DNA from: Magicicada septendecula
Taxonomy: Eukaryota; Arthropoda; Insecta; Hemiptera; Cicadidae
Length of the DNA: 64,000 nt
Direction of reading: 5' to 3'
Assembly: GCA_034769895.1 (NCBI GenBank)
Contig: CM068369.1
Location: 429,499,479 to 429,563,478, forward strand
This document shows, in pieces, positions 46,564 to 61,843 of the stretch. Position numbers and translations under genes: made by a program. Under the pieces are notes generated by a model that saw only the letters and a program-made list of their open reading frames with translations, was not told where the DNA came from and ran no database searches. The first letter of the stretch is position 1. Every line of letters starts with the position of its first letter.

Positions 46564-47596
46564 GTTTTACTTCCATATTCCTTAAGGAATGGAAGTATGG
46601 TGATGGCAAAAAAAATCGTGTTCGAGATTATTGCAGATTCTGATTCTACTACACTCAAAACATGAAAAAAAGTCGTTTTCCGAAAAGTGTCTGTGTGTCT
46701 GTCTGTAGATTTTTTTTCTATGGCAAACGATAACTGCCGCAAATTCAAACAGAATCAAATAATTTTTTGCATACAGCCCTGATTTGTAGAGTACTCAAGA
46801 CCTATTGTTTTTGGTGAAGATCGGTTGAGGGAAAGGGGTAGTTTACCTGCAACGGTTTTTTTTTATCAATGGAAATTTTTTTTTTTGGCAAACGATAACA
46901 GCCGCAAATTCAAACAGAATCAAATAATGTTTCGCATACAGCCCTGAATTGTAGAGTTCTCAAGACCTATTGTTTTTGGTGAAGATCGGTTAAGGGAAAG
47001 GGGTAGTTTACCTGTAACGTTTTATGTTTTAACAAGTGTATTTCCTATGGCAAACGATAACAGCCGCAAATTCAAACAGAATCAAACGATTATTTGCATA
47101 CAGCCCTAAATTGTAGAGTTCTCAAGACGTATTGGTTTTGGTGAAGATCGGTTGAGGGAAAGGGGTAGTTTACCTGCAACGTTTTTTTAACAAGGGTATT
47201 TTGTATGGCAAACGATAACAGCCGTAAATTCAAACAGAATCAAATAATGTTTTGCATACAGCCCTGATTTGTAGAGGTCTCAATGACTTTCGATTTTGGT
47301 GAAGATCGGTTAAGGGGAAGGGGTAGTTTACCTGCAACCTTTTACGTTTTAACAAGAGTAAAGTACTTGAAAATTTATTTAAACTTTTTGAAACAATGGT
47401 AATTGTTAAAAATAAAATAATTTTGTTGCCAGGCAATAAAATTATAATTTTTTCATTTTAATGTAATATAATATTTTTCATTTAATACAGCAATAAAAAG
47501 GCAGGTAAGACACAGCCTGGCTGTTTGGCTGAAAATGATTTTAAATATAAATCTTAGAATATGGAAGTCATGTATAGTTCTCCATACCGATATTTT
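46564..47596 (+). repeat. Family X copy 2
   Basis: Starts with the palindrome around TTCCTTAAGGAA, then the conserved TTCGAGATTATTGCAG block and a TGTCTG-rich patch. Four ~160-bp units follow, then the distal part with TTGCCAGGCAATAAAATT, AATAAAAAGGCAGGTAAGAC and a terminal block up to TCTCCATACCGAT. This copy shows the family without an inverted partner and without an (AC)n expansion. Confidence 0.88.
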
Positions 47597-48503
47597 GTAT
47601 GAGAAAGGGGAAATGCTGAGGATTAGCGAAATGTATCCACGGTATCAGTCATTCCGCCAGTGTGAACTGTTTCATTCCCATCCGCGCGGATTCTGTTCCG
47701 TAGAAATTCCGCTCGTGTGAACAGACCAAGAAATTTGGGTGAGGGGGCGGGGCTCCCCCTGTACTTCATGCACATAGTGTATATCGGGTGATCAGATTTC
47801 GACTAGCAGAAGCTAATGTAGTAAAAACCAATCAACTTTCCAGGGGAGCGTAGGAAAAGTCCTTACTTTCCGTCCATTGATGACGTCACCGAACGCCGTC
47901 ACCCTTTCTTTCGAGAGTAACGAACCTCCATGTAAAAACGTATTCATGTCATGCGTTAAAATATTTTCATGTTAACACAAGACATAATATTTCGCAGCAG
48001 TAACTTGTAGGCATGTCGTTTTCTCCACCGAATCAAGAATTGAAAATACAATAGACATGCCTCAGCAGCGTTGGCTACTCAAGCCTACACGTACATAGCA
48101 GGTCTCAACCCTCCGGCCTCTCATCAGAAGGCCACAGGACTTGGGTTCCTGAACGCTGGATGCACGCTTTGAGCAGATCATCAGCGTCGATGGAGCTGAA
48201 GAACGAGTTTTCCCCGAACGCCAAGGACAAAAGCATAAATATATAGAGCAGATCTGATCACAAAAATAATCTTATCAGGCAGTTGTTCAGCCAATCTAAT
48301 GGGAAGAAGGCTGAAGTAAAAACTGGTCATCAGATCTTCTTAAATAAATTAAGGTGTACTAAAGGTGGATGCATAGATCTACATAATATTTACTTATTAC
48401 ACTATACAAAGGAAGAATATTCCAAATAAATAGATGAACAACAATTAAAAAAATTAATATGAATTAACAATTTGAAATACGTTTCAATGGTAATTTAATT
48501 TAT
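47597..48503. other. Unassigned DNA between two family X copies
   Basis: No gene is recognised; short frames only. Confidence 0.55.
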
Positions 48504-49669
<1,166 letters not shown>

Positions 49670-50270
49670 TGCACGTTATTTCTGGCCTCACTCATGTTTA
49701 TTTTCTTACGTTTGCACGCTTTTTAAATGGAAAGTGCCGAAACCCACACCAACATAACGCGTGCAAGCCGAAAAAATGGACATCAATTTGCTTACTGGCG
49801 AAGCTAGTAGTTAATGAATGGGTAGGCAAAAATCTTATCTTAAATTTTTTTTAAGGAATCACTAAAAGGACGGAGGTTCAAATCGGACGCTGAGGTAGAG
49901 TTTGCTGTAACCGAATGGTTCCACAAACAGCCGTAAGAATTTTACTAGCAGGGAATCTACAGGTTAGCGCAACAGTGGAACTCATGTCTTAATGTTATTG
50001 GAGACTTCTTTTAAAATCATTAAATAAAAAATGCTTTACAGCTCTATACGTGTTTCTATTGAACAATCCTTGTATTAGTCATACACAATAATACAACTGA
50101 TTGAACTTCAAATTTTTAAACTTGATTAGTTTCTATATATATGTTTAATGTTACAAATAATTCAAATAACAATCTTGATCATCTGTTAGTTCAGCGGAAT
50201 AACAGTGACACTTTTAATAACCGCATAAAATAAACAGTTAGAAACAACACAGGCGCTTTAACTTAACTGT
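49670..50270. other. AT-rich DNA without recognisable gene
   Basis: No supported feature. Confidence 0.6.
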
Positions 50271-50630
50271 TTGGACCACAGAAGTGAGGCATGCCTCAAC
50301 GCTCTATGTGTACAGCGCGGGACAATCCCCCCTCCCTACACTTCCCTATCACACCACTACATTGCTTACATACGATGTATACAAAAAACGCTGAGGCAAG
50401 TTCAGGTTGCCTCATTCGCTTTAAACGAACTATGCCGAATCTCACCTGTCACCATCTAGCGGTCGCTCAATAAAGCACGTTTCGGTTTAATAAATTTGAC
50501 AGTCGCAGTAACAATGTATAATCTTTACGTTATGTAGTTCATACGTATTTATAATTTTTATTCTACAGAATTTTTTAGGGTAGGCATTGCCTCAATCGCC
50601 TCCATGTAACTTCGCCACTGATATATATGT
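50271..50630. repeat. Possible non-autonomous hAT-like element or fragment
   Basis: The right edge reads TTGCCTCAATCGCCTCC then CTTCGCCACTG, whose complement starts CAGTGGCGAAG, a hAT-like terminus. The same edge, diverged, recurs at 53127-53171. Near the left side TGAGGCATGCCTCAACGC repeats the internal motif. I could not find a clean left terminus or 8-bp duplication. Confidence 0.35.
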
Positions 50631-51036
50631 GTACAACGTTATCGGCAACAAGGAAGTAGTTTTTGTTAAAATTCCTTCCCGGGATATTTGGCCGTAGTCC
50701 AATGTTTTCTACAAAACCAGACATTTCGGCAATGCCATCGACTTCCATCATCAGTGAAAATCGAGTGCGATAACGTGAGGTGGTATACGTTAGTGACCAC
50801 AGTACTGTGGTTAAGGCTGAAGCAGTAAGTAGAAAGAAGTAGTTTCTATGGTAATATTTCATTTCGAAAATGATTTTAAATATAAATCTTAGAATATGGA
50901 AGTCATGTATGGTTCTCCATACCGATTTTTTTTCGTTACTTTTAAAACTATTACATATTATTCTAAACGCGTAACAGTACGGACGTTTGTCGTATCGGGT
51001 GGGTAGCCAGACAGCTGTGTCGAACACATCGGACAA
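50575..51036 (-). CDS. Unrecognised open frame, possible membrane-anchored fragment
   Basis: An open frame of 153 codons on the minus strand. Its N-terminal part overlaps the family X fragment (50869-50930) and its C-terminal end overlaps the hAT-like edge, so only the middle (about 50862-50640) is unique. From the internal Met at about 50862 it starts MKYYHRNYFFLL and has one hydrophobic segment (FFLLTASALTTVLWSLTY) after a short basic start, like a signal anchor. I do not recognise the rest. A chance frame is the more likely reading. Confidence 0.15.
   Translation of the reverse strand: MSDVFDTAVWLPTRYDKRPYCYAFRIICNSFKSNEKKSVWRTIHDFHILRFIFKIIFEMKYYHRNYFFLLTASALTTVLWSLTYTTSRYRTRFSLMMEVDGIAEMSGFVENIGLRPNIPGRNFNKNYFLVADNVVHIYISGEVTWRRLRQCLP
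50869..50930 (+). repeat. Terminal fragment of family X
   Basis: Matches 47531-47596 (GATTTTAAATATAAATC, AGAATATGGAAGTCATG, TCTCCATACCGAT) almost exactly. Only the distal block is present. Confidence 0.85.
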
Positions 51037-52943
<1,907 letters not shown>

Positions 52944-53126
52944 AAAAACAAAAAAAATCAGTCGTGAGGCAACTTTGTCTTGCTTGCTTTACATGTAAGC
53001 ATGTCGACTAACACCAGTACTGAGTTATACATTTATGTGTAGTTAGGATTTCACAATTCCAATTGGTTCACAATCTTTTGGTTTATTTACGAGGCTCGTA
53101 TAACTTTTAGCTTATGTAATTTTTTT

Positions 53127-53175
53127 AGGATAGACATTGCCTCAAACGCCTCCATTTAATTTCACCATTGATATA
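53127..53175. repeat. Diverged copy of the hAT-like edge
   Basis: Aligns with 50576-50624 (TTAGG-TAG-CATTGCCTCAA-CGCCTCCAT). The terminus is decayed to CCATTG in place of CCACTG. Confidence 0.6.
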
Positions 53176-53251
53176 AATTATCTGTAGTACTTTATACTAT
53201 ATCAATAACTAACTAATATTTATATTTTATTTTTGCAGTTATCTCCATATC

Positions 53252-53340
53252 ACTGTATTTTTGACATGATAATGTCTTATGGCTGGCCATCATTTGGAAA
53301 TTTCTGTAACGCATCACGCTGCATGACGTCATCATTTACC
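53252..53340 (-). repeat. Dispersed repeat family Y, copy 2
   Basis: Inverted relative to 14057-14155, with the same block order (TTTTGACATGATAATGTCT, TCTGTAAC, TCACGCTG-ATGACGTCATC). It has one CRE-like TGACGTCA at 53324-53331. A further AGACATTATCATG lies near 53499. Confidence 0.65.
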
Positions 53341-54160
53341 AGCCGGGAATCGTTAACTAAAACCGCGACCGCTAACGTGCTAACGTCCGTCGCAGATTAA
53401 AGACCTAACAAGCAAACAACACTGCATAGCTGTAGATAGGTATGTAACCAATCAGTCAGTCAGTAACCATAATAATGTTGCGTTTAGCTGGCGGCTGAAA
53501 GACATTATCATGCTCTTAAGCTTTTACCATTTGGTAAACGGTACTTTACATTTTTTTAAAGAAGCCGCTGCGTAAGTTTCCAGTTACATTATAAATATAA
53601 TTTATTACAGTTTGCTTTCCTGATACATTAAATTATTGGTAATGTAATGTCAAAGTCAATATATCAAGATTTATTTATATTTGAAAAATTTATATCTGTG
53701 TAGAGACACTTTTTACACGTTATTATGACTAAGACTGTCATTGTTTCCATCCAGTAAAATAAAAATAGCATACTGCAGACGATTTGATTAATTAGGGTTG
53801 TTTTTTTACTATCAAGTTTATGTTATGCTTTTGGCAGAAATTTAAATGCTCTGTGCATTTTCTAACACTACTTTTCCCAGCAAAACTACAAAAAGCAGAG
53901 AAGTAATTAGAGCACTCAAGTCTACAGACTATAGGAACTAATTAATCAAGTAAAGACTACAACATGTGGAGAGTTGAAAATACAATGGGAGAAAAGCTCC
54001 AACATAATCATAAACAATTTTAAAAATAGTTTAAGGAACTATACAGGTAGATTTGAAAAAGAGTTGAAAATATTAGTGTAAAAATTACCTATATTAGTTG
54101 ATAAAATGAGAACTAAATTCTGCAAGTATGATGCCAATATAATGCAACAAATTCATAAAA
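53341..54160. other. AT-rich DNA without recognisable gene
   Basis: No supported feature. Confidence 0.55.
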
Positions 54161-54900
54161 GAGGAAAATAAAATGCCTGATGGGTTTTCTGTAAAAGTGA
54201 AGTACAAATTTATATGGATAATAGAGAACAGAAGAGTTCAATACTGATACAGAAGGAATTGAGGAAAACGTAAAATTTCTTGGTATTAATCCCACCATGA
54301 ACCTGGACTGAAACTATCATATAAATCAAATGATCCAAAAGGTGTAACCACATCTTAGTCTGTTGCGAGCATTTGGCAACACTAACTGAGGAGTGGACCC
54401 TACAACTGCCCAATAAAGCAACCGTCTGTTATTATTTTAGACTATGGATCTATCTTTCACAAAAATGTATGTAACTTCCAGTTAATGAAATTGGATGGAA
54501 TGCAGTAAAGAGCTCTTTGCTTGGTTTTAGGAGACGTAAAATTGACACCAATTTCTTCATGGTGAAGCTGGTGAGCTCCCACTAAACTTGTCCCAGAGGA
54601 TACTTGTCGGTCACTTTCTCATGTCACATTATTTCCATCTTACAGCACAGTTTGCAAAACAAATCTAGCAAAATAAACACTGACCTCTACTGTGCAATAT
54701 ACTTACATAATCACAGCCTACCTCTATGCATCTTGGCCAAATTCTATTCATATTTATAATGATGGCTCTATTCTAAACAAAGCAGTTTGGTGTGCATGTT
54801 ACAAAGAGGGAGAAAAGTAGAAATGTTCGATGTTTAGAATACCGAATAAAGAAAAATGTTAAAAATAGAGTGCAGGAAGGATTAATAACTTCAGAAAATC
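54160..54900 (+). pseudogene. Strongly decayed LINE reverse-transcriptase 3' part
   Basis: Pieces in changing frames align in order with the C-terminal part of Jockey/CR1-type RTs. They are VKFLGINPTMNLDWNYHINQM (about 54265-54327), LLRAFGNTN-GVDP (about 54360), ILDYGSIFHKNV (about 54440) and LMKLDGMQ-RALCLVLGDVKLTP (about 54480-54550), followed by GEAGELPLN. Frameshifts and stops are frequent, so this is an old copy. The clade cannot be set from what remains. Confidence 0.6.
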
Positions 54901-55198
54901 AAAGAAATTGTAAACCACACAAACACATTTAAACCGTTTATGAAGCAATTGAAGGACAGTGGCTAGGGACACTATTGGGGGGGGGGGACAGCATTCTTAG
55001 TCCTGAAGTCTGTATTTAGTAGTAGATTGACTGATTAGCTATGCAACAAACTGTATTATCTAGCAAAATAATGAAAGTAGTTCATATTTGAACAATACCT
55101 GTAGAATAAGTAGTAAGTATTAAAGGTAGAACAATTGTGTTCTTGAGTGGAAGCTCTTGCAGATGATCTCTTGCGTTTGTACAATTACCTCATCCTAT
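54901..55198. other. Unassigned DNA
   Basis: Contains a G9-G10 run near 54978. Nothing else is recognised. Confidence 0.55.
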
Positions 55199-55564
55199 TG
55201 TTACGACGGTCTACTTATCATCGTAGGTACAGTGGAAAACAAAATACAAGACACCAATTAAGTCATTAATCACCAGCTTTAATTTTCACAGTTAAACAGT
55301 TCATAATTAACAACACAGTCTCTTACAACAAATCAAATAAAAATTGTTCACACACATTAAAATGTCAACTAATATAAAACACAATTGTATTACAATTATA
55401 CTGCCCATTTATAAAACACAACACTTCACTAATAACTACTTGAATGGACACAATATTGCCCGACAATAAACTCGAACTGCACTGTAATATATTGCAACTA
55501 TAACTGAAACTGAACGTCGTTGAGTACTGGCATTTATACTCCCCCGGAAATACTAGAATATTCC
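55199..55564 (-). repeat. Diverged, truncated Gypsy LTR fragment
   Basis: Starts TGTTACGACGGTC and is the complement of the 3' three quarters of the LTR at 37556-38108, including the TATA box region (GTATAAATGCC). It is far more diverged than the two LTRs of the element are from each other. It ends at GGAATATTCTAG-type LTR sequence, where the tail of the minus-strand LINE begins. Confidence 0.8.
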
Positions 55565-55586
55565 ATACATACATACATCCTCGGCA

Positions 55587-57579
55587 CTACAGCCCAGTCC
55601 GGGCCCTGGCCTCCAAAAGAAATCTTCCCCACTGGTCTCTACTCCCGGCCAATGTCCACCAGATTGCTGCACCCAACCTCACTGCCTCCTTACCAACCTG
55701 GTCCAGCCATCTTGTACGCGGTCTTCCTTTCCTTCTCCTTCCCATCGGCAAATAATTCATAACTCTTTTTGGGATTCTATCCTCCGCCATTCTCTGCACA
55801 TGACCAGCCCAACGCAATCTGTTAATTTGTATGAGTTGCACGATCGGAAGATCTTTAAACCTTTCGTACAACTCTCGATTATGCAGTCGCCTCCAAATGT
55901 CGTTTTCCTTCACAGGGCCATAGATTCTCCTCAGTACCCTCCTCTCAAAAACGGATAGTTTCTGCTCATCTAGTTTTTTTAGCACCCAGCATTCCGAGCC
56001 ATACATCAGGACTGGACTGATCAAGGTCTTGTATAGGGTGGCTTTTGTATCTTTACTTATTAATTTTGACTTAAAATGTTTCACCAGTCTGTAGTAACAC
56101 CTATTAGCAGACAATATCCGTTTTTCAATGTCTCTAGAGGAGTCATTTCCAGAGTCCACATATGACCCGAGATATGAAAAACCCTGAACCTGTTCAAATT
56201 CATAATCATTAATGCACAGGGACAGGGCACAAGTGTTGGCCCCTAAAACCATATATTTGGTTTTGCTTTGGTTTATAACCAAACCCATAGCCTTGCCGGA
56301 CAACTCCAGATCCTGAAAGGCTTCCTTTAAGCCAGATTCAGACCTACTTATGACGTCAATGTCATCGGCATAGGCCAGAAGCTGTACCTCCTTGTGAAAT
56401 ATGTGTCCGCTAGTTTGAATTCCTGAATCCCTGATGACCTTTTCTAGAGCTATGTTGAACAACAGACACGCTAAGGCATCTCCTTGTTTCAGTCCATTCA
56501 ATGTTTTTAAGGAGTTAGATAGATTTGATTGTATTCTGATTTGGCACTTAGAATTGGACATAACTACTCCAACCATATGCACCAAATTAGATGGTATATT
56601 CAACTCCTTCATAGCTCTATATAGCATTTTCCGGTTGATTGAATCATATGCCGACTGGAAATCCACAAAGAGATGGTGAGTGGCCACTTCATATTCCAAC
56701 GTTTTTTCCAGGATTTGCCTTAGTGTAAATATTTGGTCTGTTGTTGACCTATTCCTAGTGAATCCACATTGATATTCTTTTGTTTTCCTCAGCGTAAGGA
56801 AGCAGCCTAAAAAATATGATGTTGGACAATACCTTATATGCTGTATTAAGTAGAGAGATGCCCCTATAATTTTTACATATGAGCGGATCACCCTTTTTAT
56901 GTATTAAACACACCACCCCATTGTTCCACTCATCAGGCATTACTTCCTCCAGCGAAATTCGCTCTATGAGATGGGCAAATTCCTTTATGAAATCTCCTCC
57001 TGCACTCTTTAATAGTTCCCCTGGTAAACCATCGGAACCTGCTGCCTTGTTATTTTTAAGCTTTTCTAGAGCTTCATACACCTCGTCATAGGATGGCACC
57101 AACGCCTCTCTATCATCCTCGAATTCTTCTGCTTCCTCTTCATTCTCATATGCCTCCATCGAAGCCTCCCCAACTGAGCCTAGCAACTCTTCGAAGTGTT
57201 CTGTCCATCTCCTGATTATGCCAGCAGTATCACTCACAAGGCCACCATTATTATCTCTACAGGCATTTGTTCTAGGCTGAAATTCCTGTCTCATATCATT
57301 CACCTTCCTGTACATATCTCGGCTCAGCCTTTTACTCTTATATTCCTCTATCTTTTTCATCTGCCTCATCATATACTCCCTCTTTTTTCCTCTATGAATC
57401 TTCTTTTCCATCCGCCTGGCCTTCCTGTATTCCTCTCGAACAGCCATAGTGCATTTCCTTTGGATCATAAATTTGTATGTCTTGTTTTTGAATTCAGTTG
57501 CCTCTTCACACTCCTTATCAAACCACTCATCTCGCCCATGTCTCTTCTTCAAACCAACGATTTCTTCTCCCGTGGTCAC
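55587..57579 (-). pseudogene. LINE reverse transcriptase, two overlapping frames
   Basis: Frame 57579-56755 carries a charged linker and the RT start (NNKAAGSDGLPGELLK; VCLIHKKGDPLICKNYRGIS). A frameshift near 56790 moves to frame 56891-55587, open for 434 codons. That frame has GFTRNRSTTDQIFTLRQI, FVDFQSAYDSINR, LKQGDALACLLFNIALE and the catalytic LAYADDIDVI (about 56360), then the C-terminal region LMYGSECWVLKK...VLRRIYGP...RLRWAGHVQRM and GRRRKGRPRTRW. The RT domain itself is uninterrupted. This type is often annotated in insect genomes as a host protein by mistake. Confidence 0.85.
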
Positions 57580-57589
57580 TAATATGTTT

Positions 57590-57965
57590 TTAGATTAAGC
57601 CAGTAGTTTTCTATATCTTGTTCCTCACGGCATTCAAGTCTCCACTGTCTAATGTTCTCATTAGTAACTTCCTTGAACCTCCGTTTTATTTCTTCTGTTT
57701 TATTTCTTCTCCCTTTAGTATTTCTGTATTGTATCTAACAGTCTTTATTCCTTTTTCATTTCTATTATTGGAGATTCTAGCTCTCAGTTTTGCAACTACG
57801 AGATAGTGATCGCTATCATGTTGGCACTTCTGTAAACTCTAACGTCTTGTAAGTCTGATTTATGGCGGCCATCCAATAGGACATGGTCTATTTGCTTGAC
57901 CGTTCTCCCGTCTGGAGAGATCCATGTACCCTTATGTATGTCTTTGTGGTCGAAGAAAGTCCCTC
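57590..57965 (-). pseudogene. Endonuclease C-terminal fragment of the same LINE
   Basis: The minus strand reads KGTWISPDGRTVKQIDHVLL, GRHKSDLQDVRVYRSAN and, after a small deletion, LVVAKLRARISN. This is the end of an APE-type endonuclease, in which SDHYLVV normally carries the catalytic His. Frameshifts near 57820 and 57700 break it; the 5' part is absent. Confidence 0.7.
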
Positions 57966-58802
57966 TGGACAGTAATGTTGGTATTTAATGTGGGAATTGT
58001 ATAATTGAAAGGTTGGCTAATCTGATCATAGTCCAACTATGCTCGCTACGGCAACATGACGTTACAGTGCTCCGAGCGTCCGAACGCAGCAGACGTGATT
58101 TACGCTTGTTGCTTCGGCTGTCATATTAATTCTTTAATGTCGCGACTTATTATGTAGGCCTTAGGCCCTACATCATTTCATTCATCTAGCTTCAAGTGTT
58201 GCGTACTCGCGCCTTACTTCTATAATGTATAACATTTTTTGACCTAATGTGATTTCCCAGACTTCATGATGCGTACAAGGCTTAGCTAACCTTTCAAATT
58301 CTAAATTAACTTGTAACATTTATGCACAATAAATGTGTTAAATTACAGTCCACTTACTCATCATTATTTTCTCCATCCTGGCCAATTTAATTCCACTACA
58401 ATATTAAATTTTCAAACACTAATTCTTAACATTTTCTTGGTCACTCCGCGCCTGGATTCATCATTTTAACCTTCTTTCACAACTTTATACCTTACCGAGC
58501 GGCTTCTCATCATTTTTTTTACTTCAATTTCTGGCCATCACGGGCGATTCAGTATGCTCACTGATCCGACCGTGTCGGGATTTATTCAACATTTCTTTCG
58601 TCGTCGTCATTGAGCTTCATAGACAGCACCAGTACATAAAAATCCACGTGTTAACGCCTACACGCCAGGTTTTGAGCAGTTCCAAGTTGAGAGCAGTCAT
58701 CCATTCAGTCCGTGCGTGTCTACCATCTGCTCCACGGCCTCAGCGCTGCAAGACATCTCACCGAAGGTACGACATCAACGCCATCAGTAAAAGGTGCGTA
58801 AA
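57966..58802. other. Leader of the BEL/Pao element, possibly its 5' LTR
   Basis: AT-rich, with AATAAA near 58329 that could be an LTR polyadenylation signal. A real 5' LTR and primer site could lie here, but no second LTR copy exists in the window to define its ends. Confidence 0.35.
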
Positions 58803-60038
58803 ATGACGGAAGAAGGCTTAAGAGTGTTGGTTAAAAAGAGAGGCGGCTTAAAGTCTGCCATAGTGAGAATCAATTCCGCAGTACTTAATTTTGATAAAAG
58901 TAGTAATACCAAACATTTTCTAACTGTGAGACTAGAAAGTTTAAAGAGTTTATCAATAAAATATGATGAGGTCCAGTCTGAGATCGAATTAATTTCTAAA
59001 GACATAAATGCTGCCGAAGAGGACAGAGTCGAGGTTGAAGAGCTTTTATATTCAACCGAGGCTAACATCTTACAACTAATAGACACTTTCAACATCCAGA
59101 CTGAATCTCAAACATTAAGCAGTAACATTCAATTAAAACCTATAAGTCTGCCCTGCTTCAAAGGCAACATTCTCGAATGGCAGCACTTTTACTCGATATT
59201 TTTAGACTTGGTACACGCTAGAGCTGACTTAACTTCAGTGCAAAAATTACATTACTTATATTCACCTCTCAAAAATGAACCACTAGATTTAATCAAGGCT
59301 TTGCCTATTTGTAACGAAAATTATTCAATAGCGTTAAGTTTGCTGTCCGCTAGATATGACAATAAATTCATATTAGCTAAATATTACATTCAAAATTTAT
59401 TAGAAGTGAAGTCTACAACCAAGGACTCTGTACAGAGCTTAGCAGAATTTATAAATACAATAACGTCTTCTGTCAATTCTCTGACAGCCATGCAATTGTC
59501 AGTGGATTCATTCGAACTCATTGTTATACAGCTATTGTCAACAAAACTTGATCATTCCACATTTAAATTATGGAAAGAATCTATAGATTCTGAAAATCTT
59601 CCTAATTTTCAGAGTTTTACACAGTTTCTAAATGCCCGTAGATAATTATTAGAAAACACGTTACCGATAGAAGCTGGACAGCAGCTTAACAAACCAATTC
59701 TAAAATTTAATAACAAGTCTGAAAAACCTAAGTTACGAAACTCTGCTGGCAGCACTGCATTTAAAAGTTATCATTCTATTTCAAATAATTATTCATGCCC
59801 ATGCTGCAAGGCAAGTCACCCAATTTATATGTGTGACAAATTTCGCGATTTGAGCGTATCGGAACGAGGGCAATTTATATTAAAGCATAAATGCTGCACT
59901 AATTGTTTGAGACCAGATCATTTTTCACCTAATTGCAAGGTCAAACAGTCATGTAAGATCTGTTCCAGACGACACCATACATTACTTCACATAAATAATG
60001 GGTTAAAACAGAATTCTGCCAGCAGTAGTAATTACTGA
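58803..60038 (+). pseudogene. BEL/Pao gag region
   Basis: ATG at 58803 (MTEEGLRVLVKKRGG). The N-terminal helical part runs to about 59130. Then comes the DUF1759-like core PISLPCFKGNILEWQHFYSIF, LHYLYSPLKNEPLDLIKALP and LLSARYDNKFI. A TAA near 59643 interrupts after NARR, and the frame continues. CPCCKASHPIYMCDKF precedes the knuckles CCTNCLRPDHFSPNC and CKICSRRHHTLLH (about 59890-59990). A TGA stands at about 60036. The knuckles would bind RNA in the particle. Confidence 0.87.
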
Positions 60039-60540
60039 TCATTTAAACTGCAATCAGCAAACAATGTTATCTTATCTACAGCCGTCGTGTTCGTCATCGA
60101 CCGCGCTGGTAACAGGCAACTTGCACGAATTTTGCTAGATGCAGGGTCTCAAGTTAATTTTTGTACTGCATCATTTGAAAAAAAATTGCAACTTAACTTA
60201 ACTAAATCTAATATACCAATCTCAGGTATTAATAATGCAACATGTTGCGCTACTAATTTGGTATCAGTTCGTATTGTTTCTCGTTATCAAAGGTTTGCTT
60301 TTAATGCTCCATGCGCAGTCTTATCTACGTTGACCCACAAACTTCCAGCACAATCTTTTGACGTAAAACATTTTAATATCCCAGATAATATTTTCCTTGC
60401 TGACCCACATTTTAATGTATCAGCTGACATAGACATACTGTTGGGAGCGCAGTTTTATTTAGACTTGATTCAAGCTAACAAGTTGTTCGTGGTCCTAACT
60501 TTCCTGTTATACAAGAAACTAAGTTAGGCTATATTCTAGC
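60039..60540 (+). pseudogene. BEL/Pao aspartic protease region (DUF1758)
   Basis: Frame 60087-60527 includes ARILLDAGSQVNFCT, where the DAGS stands for the catalytic D-S/T-G motif as is usual in this family, and ADIDILLGAQFYLDLI, the flap-distal ILLGAD-like motif. A frameshift near 60495 separates it from the continuing frame, which reads through GYILAGNLP. Confidence 0.82.
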
Positions 60541-61843
60541 AGGCAATTTGCCTAAGCATTGTCATTCAAAGGGTCCTGCTTTTTCGTTCTTGGCAAGAAA
60601 CAACGATGATCAAATTCTAGCGTCTCTTGAGAAGTTTTGGGTGACTGAAACCGTCCTTGATAATCCACCCATTATTAACGATTCAGTTTGCGAAGAACAT
60701 TTTGTTAAGTCTACTCATCGTAATAATGAAGGTAGATTTGTCGTCTCACTGCCATTCGTGTCTGATAATGCCCAGCTGGGTGAGTCCTATGCTGCCGCTG
60801 AAGCGAAATTTTTAAGTTTAGAACGCAGGTTCAAGCGTGATTCTGAGCTTGCGCAGGAATATAGGGATCTTGGCCACATGACGCTGGTTGGCGATTGTTC
60901 TGTTAATTCCAAGGTTTCAAATACCTACTATTTGCCTCATCATGCCGTTTTTAAACATTCTAGTTCCACGACGAAGCTTCGCGTCATTTTTGATGGCTCG
61001 GCTAAAACTACCAATGGTCTAATTCTCAATGATATTTTGTTAGTGGGCCCAAATGTCCAACAAGATCTTTCCTCCATTCTTTTGCGATTTCGTATACACA
61101 ATTATGTTCTAATCGCTGACACCGAGAAGATGTATCGGCAAATTCTAGTGTCTGATAACGATTGTCATTACCAACGTATTCTGTGGCGTGATTCTTCGCT
61201 TGAACAATTTAAACATTTCGTGCTGCGAACTGTAACATACGGTACTGCTAGCGCTTCATTCTTGGCAACTCGCTGCCTTATTCAGATTGGTAAGGATAAT
61301 GAAGCTTCCTTTCCTGACGCTGCTTCAGCTATAATTAATGATTTTTATGTCGATGATTTGTTGACCGGTACAGACACCATTTCTAATCTGATCAAGTTAA
61401 AATCTGACTTAAGTATGTTGTTGAGTCAATATGGCTTTACTCTACATAAATGGGCATCAAATGAACCAAATGTGGTCACTGAGCATAGTAATTTATCACT
61501 TCCATTAAACAAACAAGGCAATGTGCGTACGTTGGGCATTCTTTGGAACAACTCTGCAGATTCATTCTTGTTTGACATCAAGTCATTTCCAGTTGAGTCA
61601 AGTATTTCTAAGAGGAAAATCCTGTCAATTATAGCGGGTATCTACGACCCATTGGGACTCATTGGTCCAATTGTTTTCCTTTATAAACAGTTTATGCAGC
61701 AACTGTGGTTGTGCAATCTTGGTTGGGATGAGCCAATTTCTGAGCAATTATATTCGTATTGGCGTTCATTATGCAATAAGTTGTATTTAATTGGTGAATT
61801 ATTGTTCCACGCTCCATACGCAGCAAGTCTGAGACCAAGCTAG
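60540..61843 (+). pseudogene. BEL/Pao reverse transcriptase with Pao-specific region
   Basis: An open frame of 431 codons (60548-61843). Motifs in order: LEKFWVTETV, EGRFVVSLPF, YYLPHHAVFK, TKLRVIFDGSAKT, ILLVGPNVQQDL, IADTEKMYRQI, RTVTYGTASASFLATR and the catalytic FYVDDLLTG (about 61345-61371), then LHKWASNEP, TLGILWN and the Pao region KRKILSIIAGIYDPLGLIGP. The RT is uninterrupted in this stretch. It ends early at ASLRPS through a frameshift near 61840. Confidence 0.88.

Larger units (their letters stand above)
55565..57965 (-). mobile_element. Non-LTR retrotransposon (RTE-like or related), 5' truncated
   Basis: Minus-strand LINE with the end of an endonuclease (to about 57600), linker and RT (57579-56755) and RT plus C-terminal region (56891-55587). 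The 3' end carries GGATGTATGTATGTAT, a tetranucleotide tail typical of several LINE groups. It is inserted in or next to an old LTR fragment. The clade is not certain from the motifs alone. Confidence 0.8.
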
